A DNA stretch of 64,000 nt from Lewinellaceae bacterium (GTDB taxonomy: Bacteria; Bacteroidota; Bacteroidia; Chitinophagales; Saprospiraceae). Below the pieces are notes generated by a model. The model saw only the letters and a program-made list of their open reading frames with translations. It was not told the DNA's origin and made no database searches. Each line of letters starts with the position of its first letter. Position 1 is the stretch's first letter. This document shows, in pieces, positions 24,910 to 33,759 of this stretch. Made by a program: the position numbers and the translations under genes. Location of the stretch: contig JACJYL010000002.1 in NCBI GenBank assembly GCA_020636105.1, forward strand, positions 1,640,001-1,704,000, given 5' to 3'.

Positions 24910-27699
24910 CTATCTCCTGCGGCTCATTTTGACATCGATGCCGGCATGATCCTCTCCAAAACCAGAGATCGAATAGGCAAAACTGAGCATAAAATACCTG
25001 CCCAGCGATTGAATGCGTTCTTCCTGGGTGTAATTCAGGCGGCTCACCCGATTGATGCCCTCATTTTTATTGAGCAGATCAAAAACAGAAAATTTGATTT
25101 CCCCTTTTTTCTTCATTACAAAACGCGACACTTCTGCCGTCCACAGCGGGATGCCCAGCTGTTTGCCAAACGCCTCGTTCGAATAAACCTGGTAATCAAA
25201 GGACGAGTTGACTTGCCACTTTTCGACCAGATCCAGCGCCACATCCACATAATAAGTCTGACTTGAAAAGGCCTGGTTAAATTGCTCACTTACGGAATAG
25301 GTGGTGTGATTGAATTTAAAATTTGCTCCTATGGTGGCGTCCACCACTTTTTTATTGCGGTTGTCCAGACTTATGTCAAAAGCGGCGGTTCTGTACTTTG
25401 CATTATTGCGTAAATCATTGACAAATACAATGCTCCGGTTGTAACTCCAGTCAGTGCTTAGACTGATCCGCGTTTTTATCGGTCGGATGGGCGTAGTGAA
25501 CGATACCGTACCCTGTACCCCAAAATCCTCCTCCACATTCACCGGGGTGGCATACCTTACGAAATATTCGTCAATACTTTGTGCCGTAGTGATCTTATCT
25601 CTGGTGTAGGTGGTCATGGCATTGATAAAGAAATTAGTGAAGCTGAACTGGTCGTAATTCATGAAAAAAGCATTCAACGAGTGAGTGTATTCCGGCCTGA
25701 GGTCCGGATTGCCTTCGTAAATACTCAATGGATTGCTGTTGTCTACAACGGGTTGCAACTCCTGGATGGTCGGCTCTCTCACTTCGGTACGGTATTCCAG
25801 GGAAAGATTTCTGGTGGTTTTAAAGTCATACCGCAAGGTCATTTCCGGCAAAAGATAGAGGTATTCCCCTTTAACGGGATCTTCCTGTGAGAAAATTTTG
25901 CCGTCCAGCAAAGCCTGTTGCAAACTGACCCCACCGCTAAAATTCATCTTTTTAGTGTTATACTTAAAAACGGACCCCGCCCGGTGATAAATATAATCGA
26001 CGATATAGTGATTATTCAGGGCTTCAAGCGAAACTTCCTCATCGGAAAAAAGGTCGTAAAACTGTTTTTCCTGTTCATTTTCATACTGCTGACGGGAAGC
26101 GTTGATTTCGAGGTATTTCCCTTTCCCCAGTGGTTCGGTGTAGGACAACCTGAATCCGAAACCTTCTTTACGGGAATCATAAAGCTGGCGCTGACGGAGG
26201 GTGTCTGAAAATGAAGGCACCGTCAATCCTTCATAAAAATCATTGATGGAATAAACCTGGCCGGTTTGATTACCTCCATCATGTTGGTAAGAAACATTTC
26301 CGGAGAAAATTCGCCCCGCTTTCCCGAATTTTCGCCGGTAAACAAGACTGCTGCTGTACTGAAAACCGTCCTGGTTCGTAAAATAATCCCGGAAACTTCC
26401 ATTGGCCAGTCCATTATTGGCAAAAGTATTACTGGTTCCAACTTCATCCAATCTTGAGTTGTTAATCGAACCGTTGCCCCGGAAAGTCAGGTTTTGCATC
26501 GAATCGATCTCGTGTTTAAGGGTGAAGTTGAGGCGATGGTTGGCTTTCGTGGTTGCTTTTTCACTTTCTTCGCGGGTGGCAAAACTTTGATCCCCAAAAA
26601 GAGTTTCACGATCTATGGTGCGATGGAGGGCGTTTTGGGAATTATTGTAAAAATAACTGGCATTCAATTCGGTATTGTCGGTGAAATCCGTATTAAAATT
26701 GAGCCCGCCGGCACGGGTGGTGGTGATCCCATCCTGGCCGTTCAGGTTGAGGGGCAACCCCGCTCCGTCACCGTCCATAGTAATCCGGAATCCGCCACCG
26801 CCGCCCGACATGAAATTACCCAGACCGCCCATAAAATTGATATAATCATTGAAAGAAAAACCCTGGTCATTGACGTTATTGGCCATTCCTATGGCCGAAA
26901 GCTGCGTTTTTTTACCGAAACGATTGAGATTGAACTTGCCGGTATAACGGTCATCCGTCCCGTAACCGGCACTGGCATTCCCAAAATATCCTTTTTTCTT
27001 ATCGTCTTTCAGTTCCAGGTTGATCGTTTTTTGTTCCATACCGTCGTCAATGCCTGAAAATTCTGCCATCTCGGATTTTTTATCAAAAACCTGGACCTTA
27101 TTGATGGCATCGGCCGGCAGGTTTCTGGTGGCAATGGTAGGGTCGTTGCCAAAAAACTCCTTCCCATCGACCATGACTTTGTCGACTTTTTCACCTTGTG
27201 CCTTGATGCTTCCGTCCCGGGCCACTTCAATACCAGGAAGCTTTTTCAGCAGATCTTCCACCGCATCGTTGGGAGCTACTTTGAAGGCTGCCGCATTGTA
27301 CTCCAGGGTGTCGCCATTGACCACCATGGGCACATGCTCTGCTTTGATGACCACCTCATCCAATACCGCTGAGGCAGGCAACATCAAAATGCTGCCTATG
27401 TCGTTGACGGATTGCTGTCCGTCAAGGGTTAAGGGCTTACTGTAATTGCCAAAACCCAGGTAGGAGACCTGTAAAATATAGTCTCCCCCCGGAATTTTGG
27501 TGAGTTTGAATCCTCCCGCCTCATTCGTAATGTTGAATTTTGCAAGAACGGAATCGGCTTGTTGCAATAAAACGACGGTTGCCCCCATAAGCGGATGCAG
27601 TTGGTCGTCAACAACCTTTCCCTGCAAGGCAGTGGTACTCTTTTGGCCCAAAGCCGCGAAGGAAAGAAGGAGAAAAAAAAGGGTAGTCAGGTGATTCAT
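24910..27699 (-). CDS. TonB-dependent-type outer membrane beta-barrel protein
   Basis: 929 residues with a signal peptide (LLLSFAALGQ). Domains in order: carboxypeptidase-regulatory-like beta-sandwich (about 22-105: LQGKVVDDQLHPLMGATVVLL), plug-like region (VEDLLKKLPGIEVARDGSIKAQGEKV), then a long barrel of the OMP_b-brl_3 type ending in an aromatic-rich strand. No SusD partner is present, so it is not a classical glycan system. It is the second gene after a GLPGLI protein, a pairing common in Bacteroidota. The substrate is unknown. A GTTGCTG heptamer tract abuts the start codon. Confidence 0.88.
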   Translation of the reverse strand: MNHLTTLFFLLLSFAALGQKSTTALQGKVVDDQLHPLMGATVVLLQQADSVLAKFNITNEAGGFKLTKIPGGDYILQVSYLGFGNYSKPLTLDGQQSVNDIGSILMLPASAVLDEVVIKAEHVPMVVNGDTLEYNAAAFKVAPNDAVEDLLKKLPGIEVARDGSIKAQGEKVDKVMVDGKEFFGNDPTIATRNLPADAINKVQVFDKKSEMAEFSGIDDGMEQKTINLELKDDKKKGYFGNASAGYGTDDRYTGKFNLNRFGKKTQLSAIGMANNVNDQGFSFNDYINFMGGLGNFMSGGGGGFRITMDGDGAGLPLNLNGQDGITTTRAGGLNFNTDFTDNTELNASYFYNNSQNALHRTIDRETLFGDQSFATREESEKATTKANHRLNFTLKHEIDSMQNLTFRGNGSINNSRLDEVGTSNTFANNGLANGSFRDYFTNQDGFQYSSSLVYRRKFGKAGRIFSGNVSYQHDGGNQTGQVYSINDFYEGLTVPSFSDTLRQRQLYDSRKEGFGFRLSYTEPLGKGKYLEINASRQQYENEQEKQFYDLFSDEEVSLEALNNHYIVDYIYHRAGSVFKYNTKKMNFSGGVSLQQALLDGKIFSQEDPVKGEYLYLLPEMTLRYDFKTTRNLSLEYRTEVREPTIQELQPVVDNSNPLSIYEGNPDLRPEYTHSLNAFFMNYDQFSFTNFFINAMTTYTRDKITTAQSIDEYFVRYATPVNVEEDFGVQGTVSFTTPIRPIKTRISLSTDWSYNRSIVFVNDLRNNAKYRTAAFDISLDNRNKKVVDATIGANFKFNHTTYSVSEQFNQAFSSQTYYVDVALDLVEKWQVNSSFDYQVYSNEAFGKQLGIPLWTAEVSRFVMKKKGEIKFSVFDLLNKNEGINRVSRLNYTQEERIQSLGRYFMLSFAYSISGFGEDHAGIDVKMSRRR

Positions 27700-27739
27700 G
27701 TTGCTGGTTGCTGGTTTGCTGGTTGCTGGTTGCTGGTTT
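27700..27739 (+). repeat. Tandem heptamer repeat abutting the barrel gene's start codon
   Basis: Five units of GTTGCTG (one with an extra T) occupy the 40 bp immediately upstream of the outer membrane barrel gene. Unit-number changes would alter the 5' leader. Confidence 0.85.
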
Positions 27740-27761
27740 ACCCGGCAATCGGGAAAGAATT

Positions 27762-28538
27762 TTAGTTTTTAATTCTTATTCTCATGCCGCCACCGCTGCC
27801 GCCCATTTCTTCCTCCATCTCCTTCATCTTGGCCTCGCGGATGACTTCAAATTCGTCAGCTGTTACTTTTTTACCTTTTTGTGGAGCGGCGATCACCCCT
27901 TTGTCGAGAGACTTAAAAACAACCTCATCGGCTACCAGTTTTCGCTGGCCATCGTCAATGATTACTTCCAGGATCATGCCGGGCAGTTGGCCATATTCAC
28001 CAGGACCTGTTGTGACGGGGATTTCCGGGGTAAACCAGGCTTCCACTTTTTTCTCATCGTCACTAAAAACCGCCTGCTGGCAATTGAAATCGAGTACTTT
28101 TTTTTGCTCTCCGGTAAGTTTCCATGGATATTTATCCAGGTCGCCGGAGATGAGGAACAGCTTTCCGAAAAAGTCTTCCTTTTGGATCTTTTGAGCACTT
28201 TCAAGATTTTTGTAAAGCTTATTTTCCATGGGACGGGCAATGATCATTTTGATCCGCACTTCTCCATCACCGCCTTCTACCACATCCTGGCCGTCGTCAT
28301 CCTTATTTTCTTCATTCTGATAAAGTGATTCAGATGCGTTAAACAACAAAACCTTCCGGGATTTTTGCTCTGATGGCAAGGAAGCCGCCATATCTTCATG
28401 TCCTTCCGGCAAATTGAACACAAACTTTACGGTTTCTGTAAAATGAATTTCACCCTCGCTATTTTGGGCGAAAGACAAAAAGGGAAGCAATAACCCGATC
28501 ATGAATAATAATTTTTGCATTTGTTTAATTTTTATCAA
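27762..28538 (-). CDS. GLPGLI family protein
   Basis: 258 residues with a signal peptide (LLFMIGLLLPFLSFAQ). The diagnostic segment reads GQLPGMILEV near residue 190, a variant of the GLPGLI motif. The C-terminus ends in a Gly/Arg-rich stretch (GGSGGGMRIRIKN). It probably lies in the periplasm or on the surface and is the first gene of an operon with the TonB-type barrel, 62 bp downstream. GLPGLI proteins have no settled function; the constant pairing with such barrels suggests a shared role in uptake or secretion. Confidence 0.85.
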   Translation of the reverse strand: MIKIKQMQKLLFMIGLLLPFLSFAQNSEGEIHFTETVKFVFNLPEGHEDMAASLPSEQKSRKVLLFNASESLYQNEENKDDDGQDVVEGGDGEVRIKMIIARPMENKLYKNLESAQKIQKEDFFGKLFLISGDLDKYPWKLTGEQKKVLDFNCQQAVFSDDEKKVEAWFTPEIPVTTGPGEYGQLPGMILEVIIDDGQRKLVADEVVFKSLDKGVIAAPQKGKKVTADEFEVIREAKMKEMEEEMGGSGGGMRIRIKN

Positions 28539-28650
28539 AGTTTTAAAATGGATGGAATTCTTATTTTAACTGTCGGTGCAAAAGTAGAGCCATCGCCCCC
28601 ATATTAAGGTTAATCAAACTTGATTTAAGGTTAATAAAGGTTAATGGAAA

Positions 28651-28681
28651 TTGATTATGGTTTTTTATTGCTTTAGCTTTG
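28651..28681 (+). promoter_or_regulatory. Bacteroidota promoter for the histidine kinase gene
   Basis: TTG at 28651-28653 as -33 and TAGCTTTG at 28674-28681 as -7, spaced 20 nt. The start codon is 10 nt downstream. Confidence 0.55.
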
Positions 28682-28691
28682 GGCTAAGTTT

Positions 28692-30236
28692 ATGATAAAA
28701 TTCAAAAACATATCCTTTCCCGTTTACCTCATGAGCGGGAGCTTGCTGTTGCTGCTGACCTTTGTGTTCCTGTGGCTCAACCGCGTATATATAGACGAAT
28801 ATGAAGCCTTACAGCGGGAGACGGACTTTCTTTTTGTCAATTCCATTCGTGATGTGGAGGACGCGTTGTTCCGAAAATCCGGCAATAAGCCCGTAGTGCT
28901 CAACCTTAGGGATACCGTGGGGCTCTCTTCCATTGAAAGTACAGGAAAAGCCATTACCCTGATCGATTCTATCATTGTATCCAATTCCAGGGAGGAGGGA
29001 ACCCCGGAAATTCCAGAAACCGTGCACCGTTTCCGGAACAAACACATGACCTTCACCATGGTAAAACAATTGGACACCCTACATGAAAGGAGTGCCGATA
29101 GTACCCTTTCCATCACCGTAAAAACAATGAAAGGCCTTGGTGCAGATCCTAGTGAATTTAACGGAACACTTTCTTTTTATATGGAATTGGATGCCGACTC
29201 AATCCAATCCGATTCTGCCAAGCAACTCGCTACCCTGGAGATGCTGAACCGGCAATTTTGGAAATCGAAGGAAAACAATAAATTCAAACTGCCCGGAAAT
29301 TACAGCATCATCCTGTTTACCGATTCTACAGGACATTCTAACCGGTTTCAACCCCTGACGTCCAAACAATACAAAGATATTTTTTCAGGCGAATCCTTTG
29401 CCGTGGAATTACCGGATTACCGGATGTTCCTCTTTAAAAAGATGATCCCTGAAATACTGTTTTCCCTACTCCTGCTGGGTAGCATTGGGCTGGCTTTTTT
29501 CATGACTTACCGCAGCCTCAGACAGCAGCAAAAGCTGACAGCCCTGAAAAACGATCTCATCAGCAATATTACCCATGAGTTGAAGACTCCCATCACCACC
29601 GTAGGGGTAGCCATTGAGGCGTTGAGTAATTTTGAGGCCAAAAACGATCCGGAGCGTACCAAAGAATACCTTGACATTTCAAAACTAGAATTGAACAGAC
29701 TGTCCATCCTGGTTGATAAAGTCCTTAAAATGTCTTTGTTTGAACGAAAGGAGCCTTCTTTAACCCTTGAAGTTGTGGACCTTTCCGACATCGTACAAAG
29801 TGTACTCAACTCTATGAAACTCCAGTTTGAAAAAATGTCAGCCACTGTAAATTTACAGGCCAAAACACCGGCATGCCTGGTCAGGGGAGACCGGGTACAT
29901 CTGACCAATGTCGTGTACAACCTGATCGAAAATGCTTTGAAATATACACAGGCCGCCCCGGAAATCGATATAGAACTTTTTATAGAAGCCCATGAGATCA
30001 TCCTTAAGGTATCCGATAACGGTATAGGCATCCCCGAGCCTTATCTGGAAAAAATTTTCGACAAATTTTTCCGGGTTCCTTCGGGTGAATTACATAATGT
30101 AAAAGGGCATGGACTCGGACTTAGTTATGTGGGCAGTGTCATGAAACAGCACGGAGGGCGGATCAAGGTTAAAAACAGAAAAGCAGGTGGCGTTTGTTTT
30201 GAATTGGTGTTGCCTGGAATAGACAGTAAAGGGTAA
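28692..30236 (+). CDS. Sensor histidine kinase, two transmembrane helices
   Basis: 514 residues. TM1 is about residues 8-29 and TM2 about 251-273, with a periplasmic sensor region of about 220 residues that has no known fold by eye. HisKA has the phospho-acceptor His295 in SNITHELKTP, followed by HATPase_c motifs (NVVYNLIENALKYT, VSDNGIGIPEPYLEKIFDKFFRV, GHGLGLSYV). It should phosphorylate the OmpR-type regulator encoded 174 bp downstream. The stimulus is unknown. Confidence 0.92.
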   Translation: MIKFKNISFPVYLMSGSLLLLLTFVFLWLNRVYIDEYEALQRETDFLFVNSIRDVEDALFRKSGNKPVVLNLRDTVGLSSIESTGKAITLIDSIIVSNSREEGTPEIPETVHRFRNKHMTFTMVKQLDTLHERSADSTLSITVKTMKGLGADPSEFNGTLSFYMELDADSIQSDSAKQLATLEMLNRQFWKSKENNKFKLPGNYSIILFTDSTGHSNRFQPLTSKQYKDIFSGESFAVELPDYRMFLFKKMIPEILFSLLLLGSIGLAFFMTYRSLRQQQKLTALKNDLISNITHELKTPITTVGVAIEALSNFEAKNDPERTKEYLDISKLELNRLSILVDKVLKMSLFERKEPSLTLEVVDLSDIVQSVLNSMKLQFEKMSATVNLQAKTPACLVRGDRVHLTNVVYNLIENALKYTQAAPEIDIELFIEAHEIILKVSDNGIGIPEPYLEKIFDKFFRVPSGELHNVKGHGLGLSYVGSVMKQHGGRIKVKNRKAGGVCFELVLPGIDSKG

Positions 30237-30340
30237 AGGTCTTGGTTTTGAAAATTTTCCCTGGAGAACAATTAGCATCAAAAAGTCATTAGCTATCCTG
30301 TGAAATTATGCAAAACAAGGGCTGAACAATTTGGAATAAA

Positions 30341-30392
30341 ATTTTCTACCGAACACTTGAGGGGGAAGTCCCGAAAAGTGTTCGGTAGAAAA
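30341..30392. promoter_or_regulatory. 18-bp perfect inverted repeat between kinase and regulator genes
   Basis: ATTTTCTACCGAACACTT (30341-30358) and its exact inverse (30375-30392) flank a 16-nt loop. No T run follows, so it is not a classical terminator. It lies 18 nt before the GTG of the response regulator and could be an mRNA processing site, an attenuator or an operator. Confidence 0.7.
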
Positions 30393-30410
30393 TAATAAAA
30401 CAACCAGCAA

Positions 30411-31106
30411 GTGTCGAAAAAAATAAAAATACTGTATGTAGAAGACGAGCCATTCCTTGGCAAGATTGTTAAGGAAAGCCTTGAGAGCCGACAGTTTACC
30501 GTCAACATGGTAACCGACGGGCTGCATGCGGTGCCGGCTTTTCAGCAATTTTGTCCGGACATTTGTATTCTCGATGTAATGCTTCCCAATAAGGACGGAT
30601 TCTCCATTGGGGAGGAAATCCGGCGCCTTGATCCAAATATTCCTATCATCTTCCTTACAGCAAAAACGCAAACGGAAGACCTGCTCAAGGGCTTTGAATC
30701 TGGCGGAAATGACTACATCCGTAAACCTTTCAGCATGGAAGAACTGATCATTCGCATCCAAAACCTGATCAGCCTTACCGGCGGAAAAAGCCCTGAACTT
30801 CAAAACGGACACACCATCACTTTTGGTTCCTTCATTTTCCATCTCGGTAAACACGAACTGATGTTGGGCAATACGATTCAGAAACTCTCCCACCGCGAGG
30901 CACAACTCCTGAAGATCCTGCATGAAAACCGCAACCAGGCCCTCGACAGGAAAGTCATTCTCAAAGCATTATGGGGAGATGACTCCTTTTTCAATTCCAG
31001 GAACCTGGATGTGTACATCACCAAACTACGTGGTTACCTCAAAGCGGATCCTGGCGTGCAAATCATCACACTGAAGGGCGTAGGGTATCATTTTTTAGTA
31101 GAATAA
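30411..31106 (+). CDS. OmpR/PhoB family response regulator
   Basis: 231 residues from GTG 30411. The receiver has VEDEP, the phospho-acceptor Asp55 in ILDVMLPNKDG, FLTAK and YIRKPFS. The C-terminal winged helix (about 130-231) shows LSHREAQLLKILHENRNQ, RNLDVYITKLRGYL and LKGVGYHF. It is the cognate regulator of the upstream kinase, but the 174-bp gap with an 18-bp inverted repeat suggests the two can be expressed at different levels. Confidence 0.93.
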   Translation: MSKKIKILYVEDEPFLGKIVKESLESRQFTVNMVTDGLHAVPAFQQFCPDICILDVMLPNKDGFSIGEEIRRLDPNIPIIFLTAKTQTEDLLKGFESGGNDYIRKPFSMEELIIRIQNLISLTGGKSPELQNGHTITFGSFIFHLGKHELMLGNTIQKLSHREAQLLKILHENRNQALDRKVILKALWGDDSFFNSRNLDVYITKLRGYLKADPGVQIITLKGVGYHFLVE

Positions 31107-31649
31107 AGTCAAAACATGACAACAATCACCCATTTTGTATGACATTCGTCATTGCCACATGATCACTATTTCCTATACATTGCGTGTTACCAGGTAAGAG
31201 ATAGATAAGACAGACTGGAGACGGTTAGACTGAGTTAGCAGACAAACCTGAAATCTTTTCTTCTTCGGAAGTTAAAACCGGGATGATTGAGCCACTAATT
31301 CAGCCAGATTCCAAAAAGCAACACCTAACGGTTATGCAAATGAGGATGAAGTCTATTCGACCGTAGCCTGGCAAGCCGAAGTATCCTTGTGATCATTTCG
31401 GACTGGAGTGGGAGTTCACGTAACTATGTGGATTCCCACTTGTGGTTTTTGGAGGTATCCTTTCTGAAAAAGAATGTTCCATTCAAAAGTGTTCAGAAAA
31501 ATTTAAACGCTAAGTCCGTCAGGGATTCGCTAGGTGTGCAAAGAACCCTCCCGACCTACGCTACGGGATATCGCTGCGCTCCATTGAAACCACTTGAAAC
31601 ATCTGAAACTATTTGAAACACCTTGAACAATACAAACCAGTCCTGAAAC
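31107..31649. other. Intergenic region without a supported gene
   Basis: No credible coding frame (a 75-codon frame at 31389 has no family features). A hairpin with arms GTGGGA/TCCCAC lies at about 31409-31440. At 31584-31627 there are imperfect ACTTGAAAC-type repeats like those near 17101 and 19936. Confidence 0.4.
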
Positions 31650-31684
31650 AAAAAAAAGCCCGGGGAACATCTCCCTAGGCTTTT
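31650..31684 (-). terminator. Terminator overlapping the cbpA-like stop codon
   Basis: On the minus strand AAAAGCC ... GGGCTTTTTTTT forms a stem and T run. The TAG stop of the DnaJ-like gene is inside the first arm, so translation and the terminator hairpin overlap. Confidence 0.75.
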
Positions 31685-32622
31685 CTGATTTGCCGGAGTT
31701 TTTCAAACAGCCGGACTTCTTCTTCACTTAAATTTTTCGGTAGGACGACCATTAATTTCACGATGAGGTCGCCGTGGCCGGAGGCGCCGTATATTGGCAT
31801 CCCCTTTCCTTTGAGGCGCAGCATTTTACCGCTGTTTGAGCCTTGAGGAATATTTATGGATAGACTTCCGTTCAAAGTCGGAAGGTTGATTTTGCCGCCC
31901 AGAACTGCAGTGTACAGGTCAACTTCCTTTTCGATAATCAGATCGTCGGCTCTCCTTTCAAACGTCGGATGGGGTAATAACCTGAACCGAATATATAAAT
32001 CGCCGTTTGCCCCGCCATTGATGCCGGGCTGTCCCTTGCCTTTGATTTTGAGCTGGAGGCCGTCGTATGCCCCGGGCTTGATCTTTATCCTCATTTTCTG
32101 ACCATTCAACTCAAAAGACCTCATACCGCCAAGGTAAGCCTGTTCGAAGGTGATCTCCATTTCAGCTTCAATGTCGCGCCCTTTCATCGTAGAAGCACGC
32201 CGTCTTCCGTTGGTGGCGTCACCAAATTTATCCTGTGCACGGGTGCCGCCGCCGCCAAAAAACATCTCAAAAAAGTCTGAAAAACCACTGCCGCCACCGC
32301 CGAAGAAATCAGCTGGGTCGCCTTCAAAATGAAAGGTTTGTCCACCTTTGCTCCTCGAACGCTGAAACTGGGTGGGATCGTAACCCGTATTCTGGTATGC
32401 TTCCCAGTTGGCACCCAGTTCCTCGTATTTCTTGCGCTTCTGATCATCGCTGAGTACCTGGTTGGCTTCATTGACTGCTTTGAACCGTTCTTCGGCCTCC
32501 TTATCGCCCGGATTCTTATCCGGATGGTATTTCGCAGCGAGTTTGCGATAGGCCTTTTTGATGGTGGCCTTGTCCGCATCCTTACTCACGCCTAATATTT
32601 TATAATAATCTTTATAATTCAT
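31675..32622 (-). CDS. cbpA: CbpA-type J-domain co-chaperone
   Basis: I start at the ATG at 32622 (MNYKDYYKILGV), the first residue of the J domain; a longer frame upstream is hydrophobic and unlike the family. The protein is 315 residues. The J domain has H33-P34-D35. A Gly/Phe-rich linker with GGGGSGFSDFF follows, then two C-terminal substrate-binding domains. The CxxCxGxG zinc repeats of DnaJ are missing, as in CbpA. It delivers clients to DnaK and stimulates its ATPase. It lies downstream of hsp20 on the same strand. Confidence 0.9.
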   Translation of the reverse strand: MNYKDYYKILGVSKDADKATIKKAYRKLAAKYHPDKNPGDKEAEERFKAVNEANQVLSDDQKRKKYEELGANWEAYQNTGYDPTQFQRSRSKGGQTFHFEGDPADFFGGGGSGFSDFFEMFFGGGGTRAQDKFGDATNGRRRASTMKGRDIEAEMEITFEQAYLGGMRSFELNGQKMRIKIKPGAYDGLQLKIKGKGQPGINGGANGDLYIRFRLLPHPTFERRADDLIIEKEVDLYTAVLGGKINLPTLNGSLSINIPQGSNSGKMLRLKGKGMPIYGASGHGDLIVKLMVVLPKNLSEEEVRLFEKLRQIRKA

Positions 32623-32656
32623 TGATTCTTTTTGTGAGGATAACATCCATGAGCCT

Positions 32657-32715
32657 AAAAAAAGGAGGCTGAGGTAAAGACAATACTCCAATGGCCCTAT
32701 GTCTAAACCTCAGCC
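32657..32715 (-). terminator. Terminator between hsp20 and the cbpA-like gene
   Basis: On the minus strand, arms GGCTGAGGT and ACCTCAGCC (extended by GTCT/AGAC) are followed by CTCCTTTTTTT. It should reduce read-through from hsp20 into the J-domain gene, 35 nt before its start. Confidence 0.75.
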
Positions 32716-32737
32716 CGCGCGCGGAAACCATAAGGTC

Positions 32738-33187
32738 TTATGAGATCTTGATGGTCTTAGCCGGTTTTGGTTGTGCTTCAGGCTTTTTTGGAAGACTTAC
32801 ATGCAGCACTCCATCTTTGTATTTCGCCGTTACCTTGTCCGCCTCAATGCTTTCAGGAAGGTTAAACCTGCGCTGGAAAGAGGAATAGGAAAATTCTCTC
32901 CTGTTGTAATTGTCTTTTTTATCTTCTTTGGAGAATTCCTTTTCCGCAGAAATAGTGAGTACGTCGTCTTCTACGGCAACCTTGAAGTCTTCTTTACTCA
33001 TACCTGGTGCAGCAAGTTCCAAACCAAATTCCTTATCCGTTTCCTTAATATTTACGGCAGGAAGCGTTGCGCCTTCAGCCGCAAAATTGTTGTGGGACCA
33101 TACAGGGAATTCAGTTTTGAAAAAATCGTCGAACATTGAAGAGAAAGTAGGAAAATTACTTTCGTTCCATTTAACTAGAGCTCCCAT
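32738..33187 (-). CDS. Hsp20/alpha-crystallin small heat shock protein
   Basis: 149 residues. The alpha-crystallin domain spans about 40-140 (VNIKETDKEFGLELAAPGMSKEDFKV, FSYSSFQRRFNLPESI, KYKDGVLHVSLPK). It is an ATP-independent holdase that forms oligomers and keeps unfolded proteins soluble. It precedes a J-domain gene, giving a small stress-protein cluster separated by a terminator. The 570 bp upstream holds no gene. Confidence 0.93.
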   Translation of the reverse strand: MGALVKWNESNFPTFSSMFDDFFKTEFPVWSHNNFAAEGATLPAVNIKETDKEFGLELAAPGMSKEDFKVAVEDDVLTISAEKEFSKEDKKDNYNRREFSYSSFQRRFNLPESIEADKVTAKYKDGVLHVSLPKKPEAQPKPAKTIKIS

Positions 33188-33711
33188 AATTTATCTGTTT
33201 TTGGTGAAAAAATAGTTTTTCAAATACATTAATAATCCTGCAAGAAAAATGCCATACGCCCGTTTCGGAAATTTTGTCAAAAAAACATTCATTTTTAAGA
33301 TTTAAGAATGACATAATTTCCTGACAAACAGCTTTTAACATGACATTTTTTCATTTTTTGTCTGTTCGGAAAACCGATAAAAGAGCGTCTGGATTCCCGT
33401 TCTGGCAGGAAGAATTTCATCTTTGTTTTTTACGATTTAATGAACCCTCGCAGTATGTCGGAAATACCGGCAACACCTTAGATTATTTAACTTATTTTAC
33501 TCAAAGAACATCATTGTATATACAACAAATATGACATGGGGAATGGATCAAAAATGTTGTCATCAGATTGTCATTTTTTGGGTGCATTTCTTCAAAAATT
33601 CCTGCCTGACCCAGGCGTTTCCAACGGTTCATTAATAAATATCAATAAAAAAAATGCCCTTGGGTGGAAGATAATCAACCTCCCGGCATTATCTCTGGAA
33701 ATAAAAAATTG
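33188..33711. other. Divergent intergenic region between hsp20 and pckA
   Basis: AT-rich. Two short plus-strand frames (33340-33534 and 33536-33727) have no family features and are not called. The region should hold the hsp20 promoter, but I could not identify a convincing -7 on the minus strand. Confidence 0.4.
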
Positions 33712-33719
33712 TACCTTTG
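33712..33719 (+). promoter_or_regulatory. Bacteroidota -7 element for pckA
   Basis: TACCTTTG fits TAnnTTTG and ends 40 nt before the pckA ATG. No clear -33 was found. Confidence 0.5.
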
Positions 33720-33759
33720 ACGCTTAATTATTTTTCTCCTAACTAAAAATAAAAAATCC

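Noticed and set aside
24910..28538. SusC/SusD-type polysaccharide utilisation locus
   Set aside because: The barrel is of the OMP_b-brl_3 type next to a GLPGLI gene; no SusD lipoprotein or glycan enzyme is present.
31389..31616. 75-codon frame after the OmpR-type regulator
   Set aside because: Reads through short intergenic repeats (ACTTGAAAC type); no family features.
33340..33727. Two short plus-strand frames upstream of pckA
   Set aside because: Composition like non-coding AT-rich DNA; the pckA -7 element lies inside the second one.
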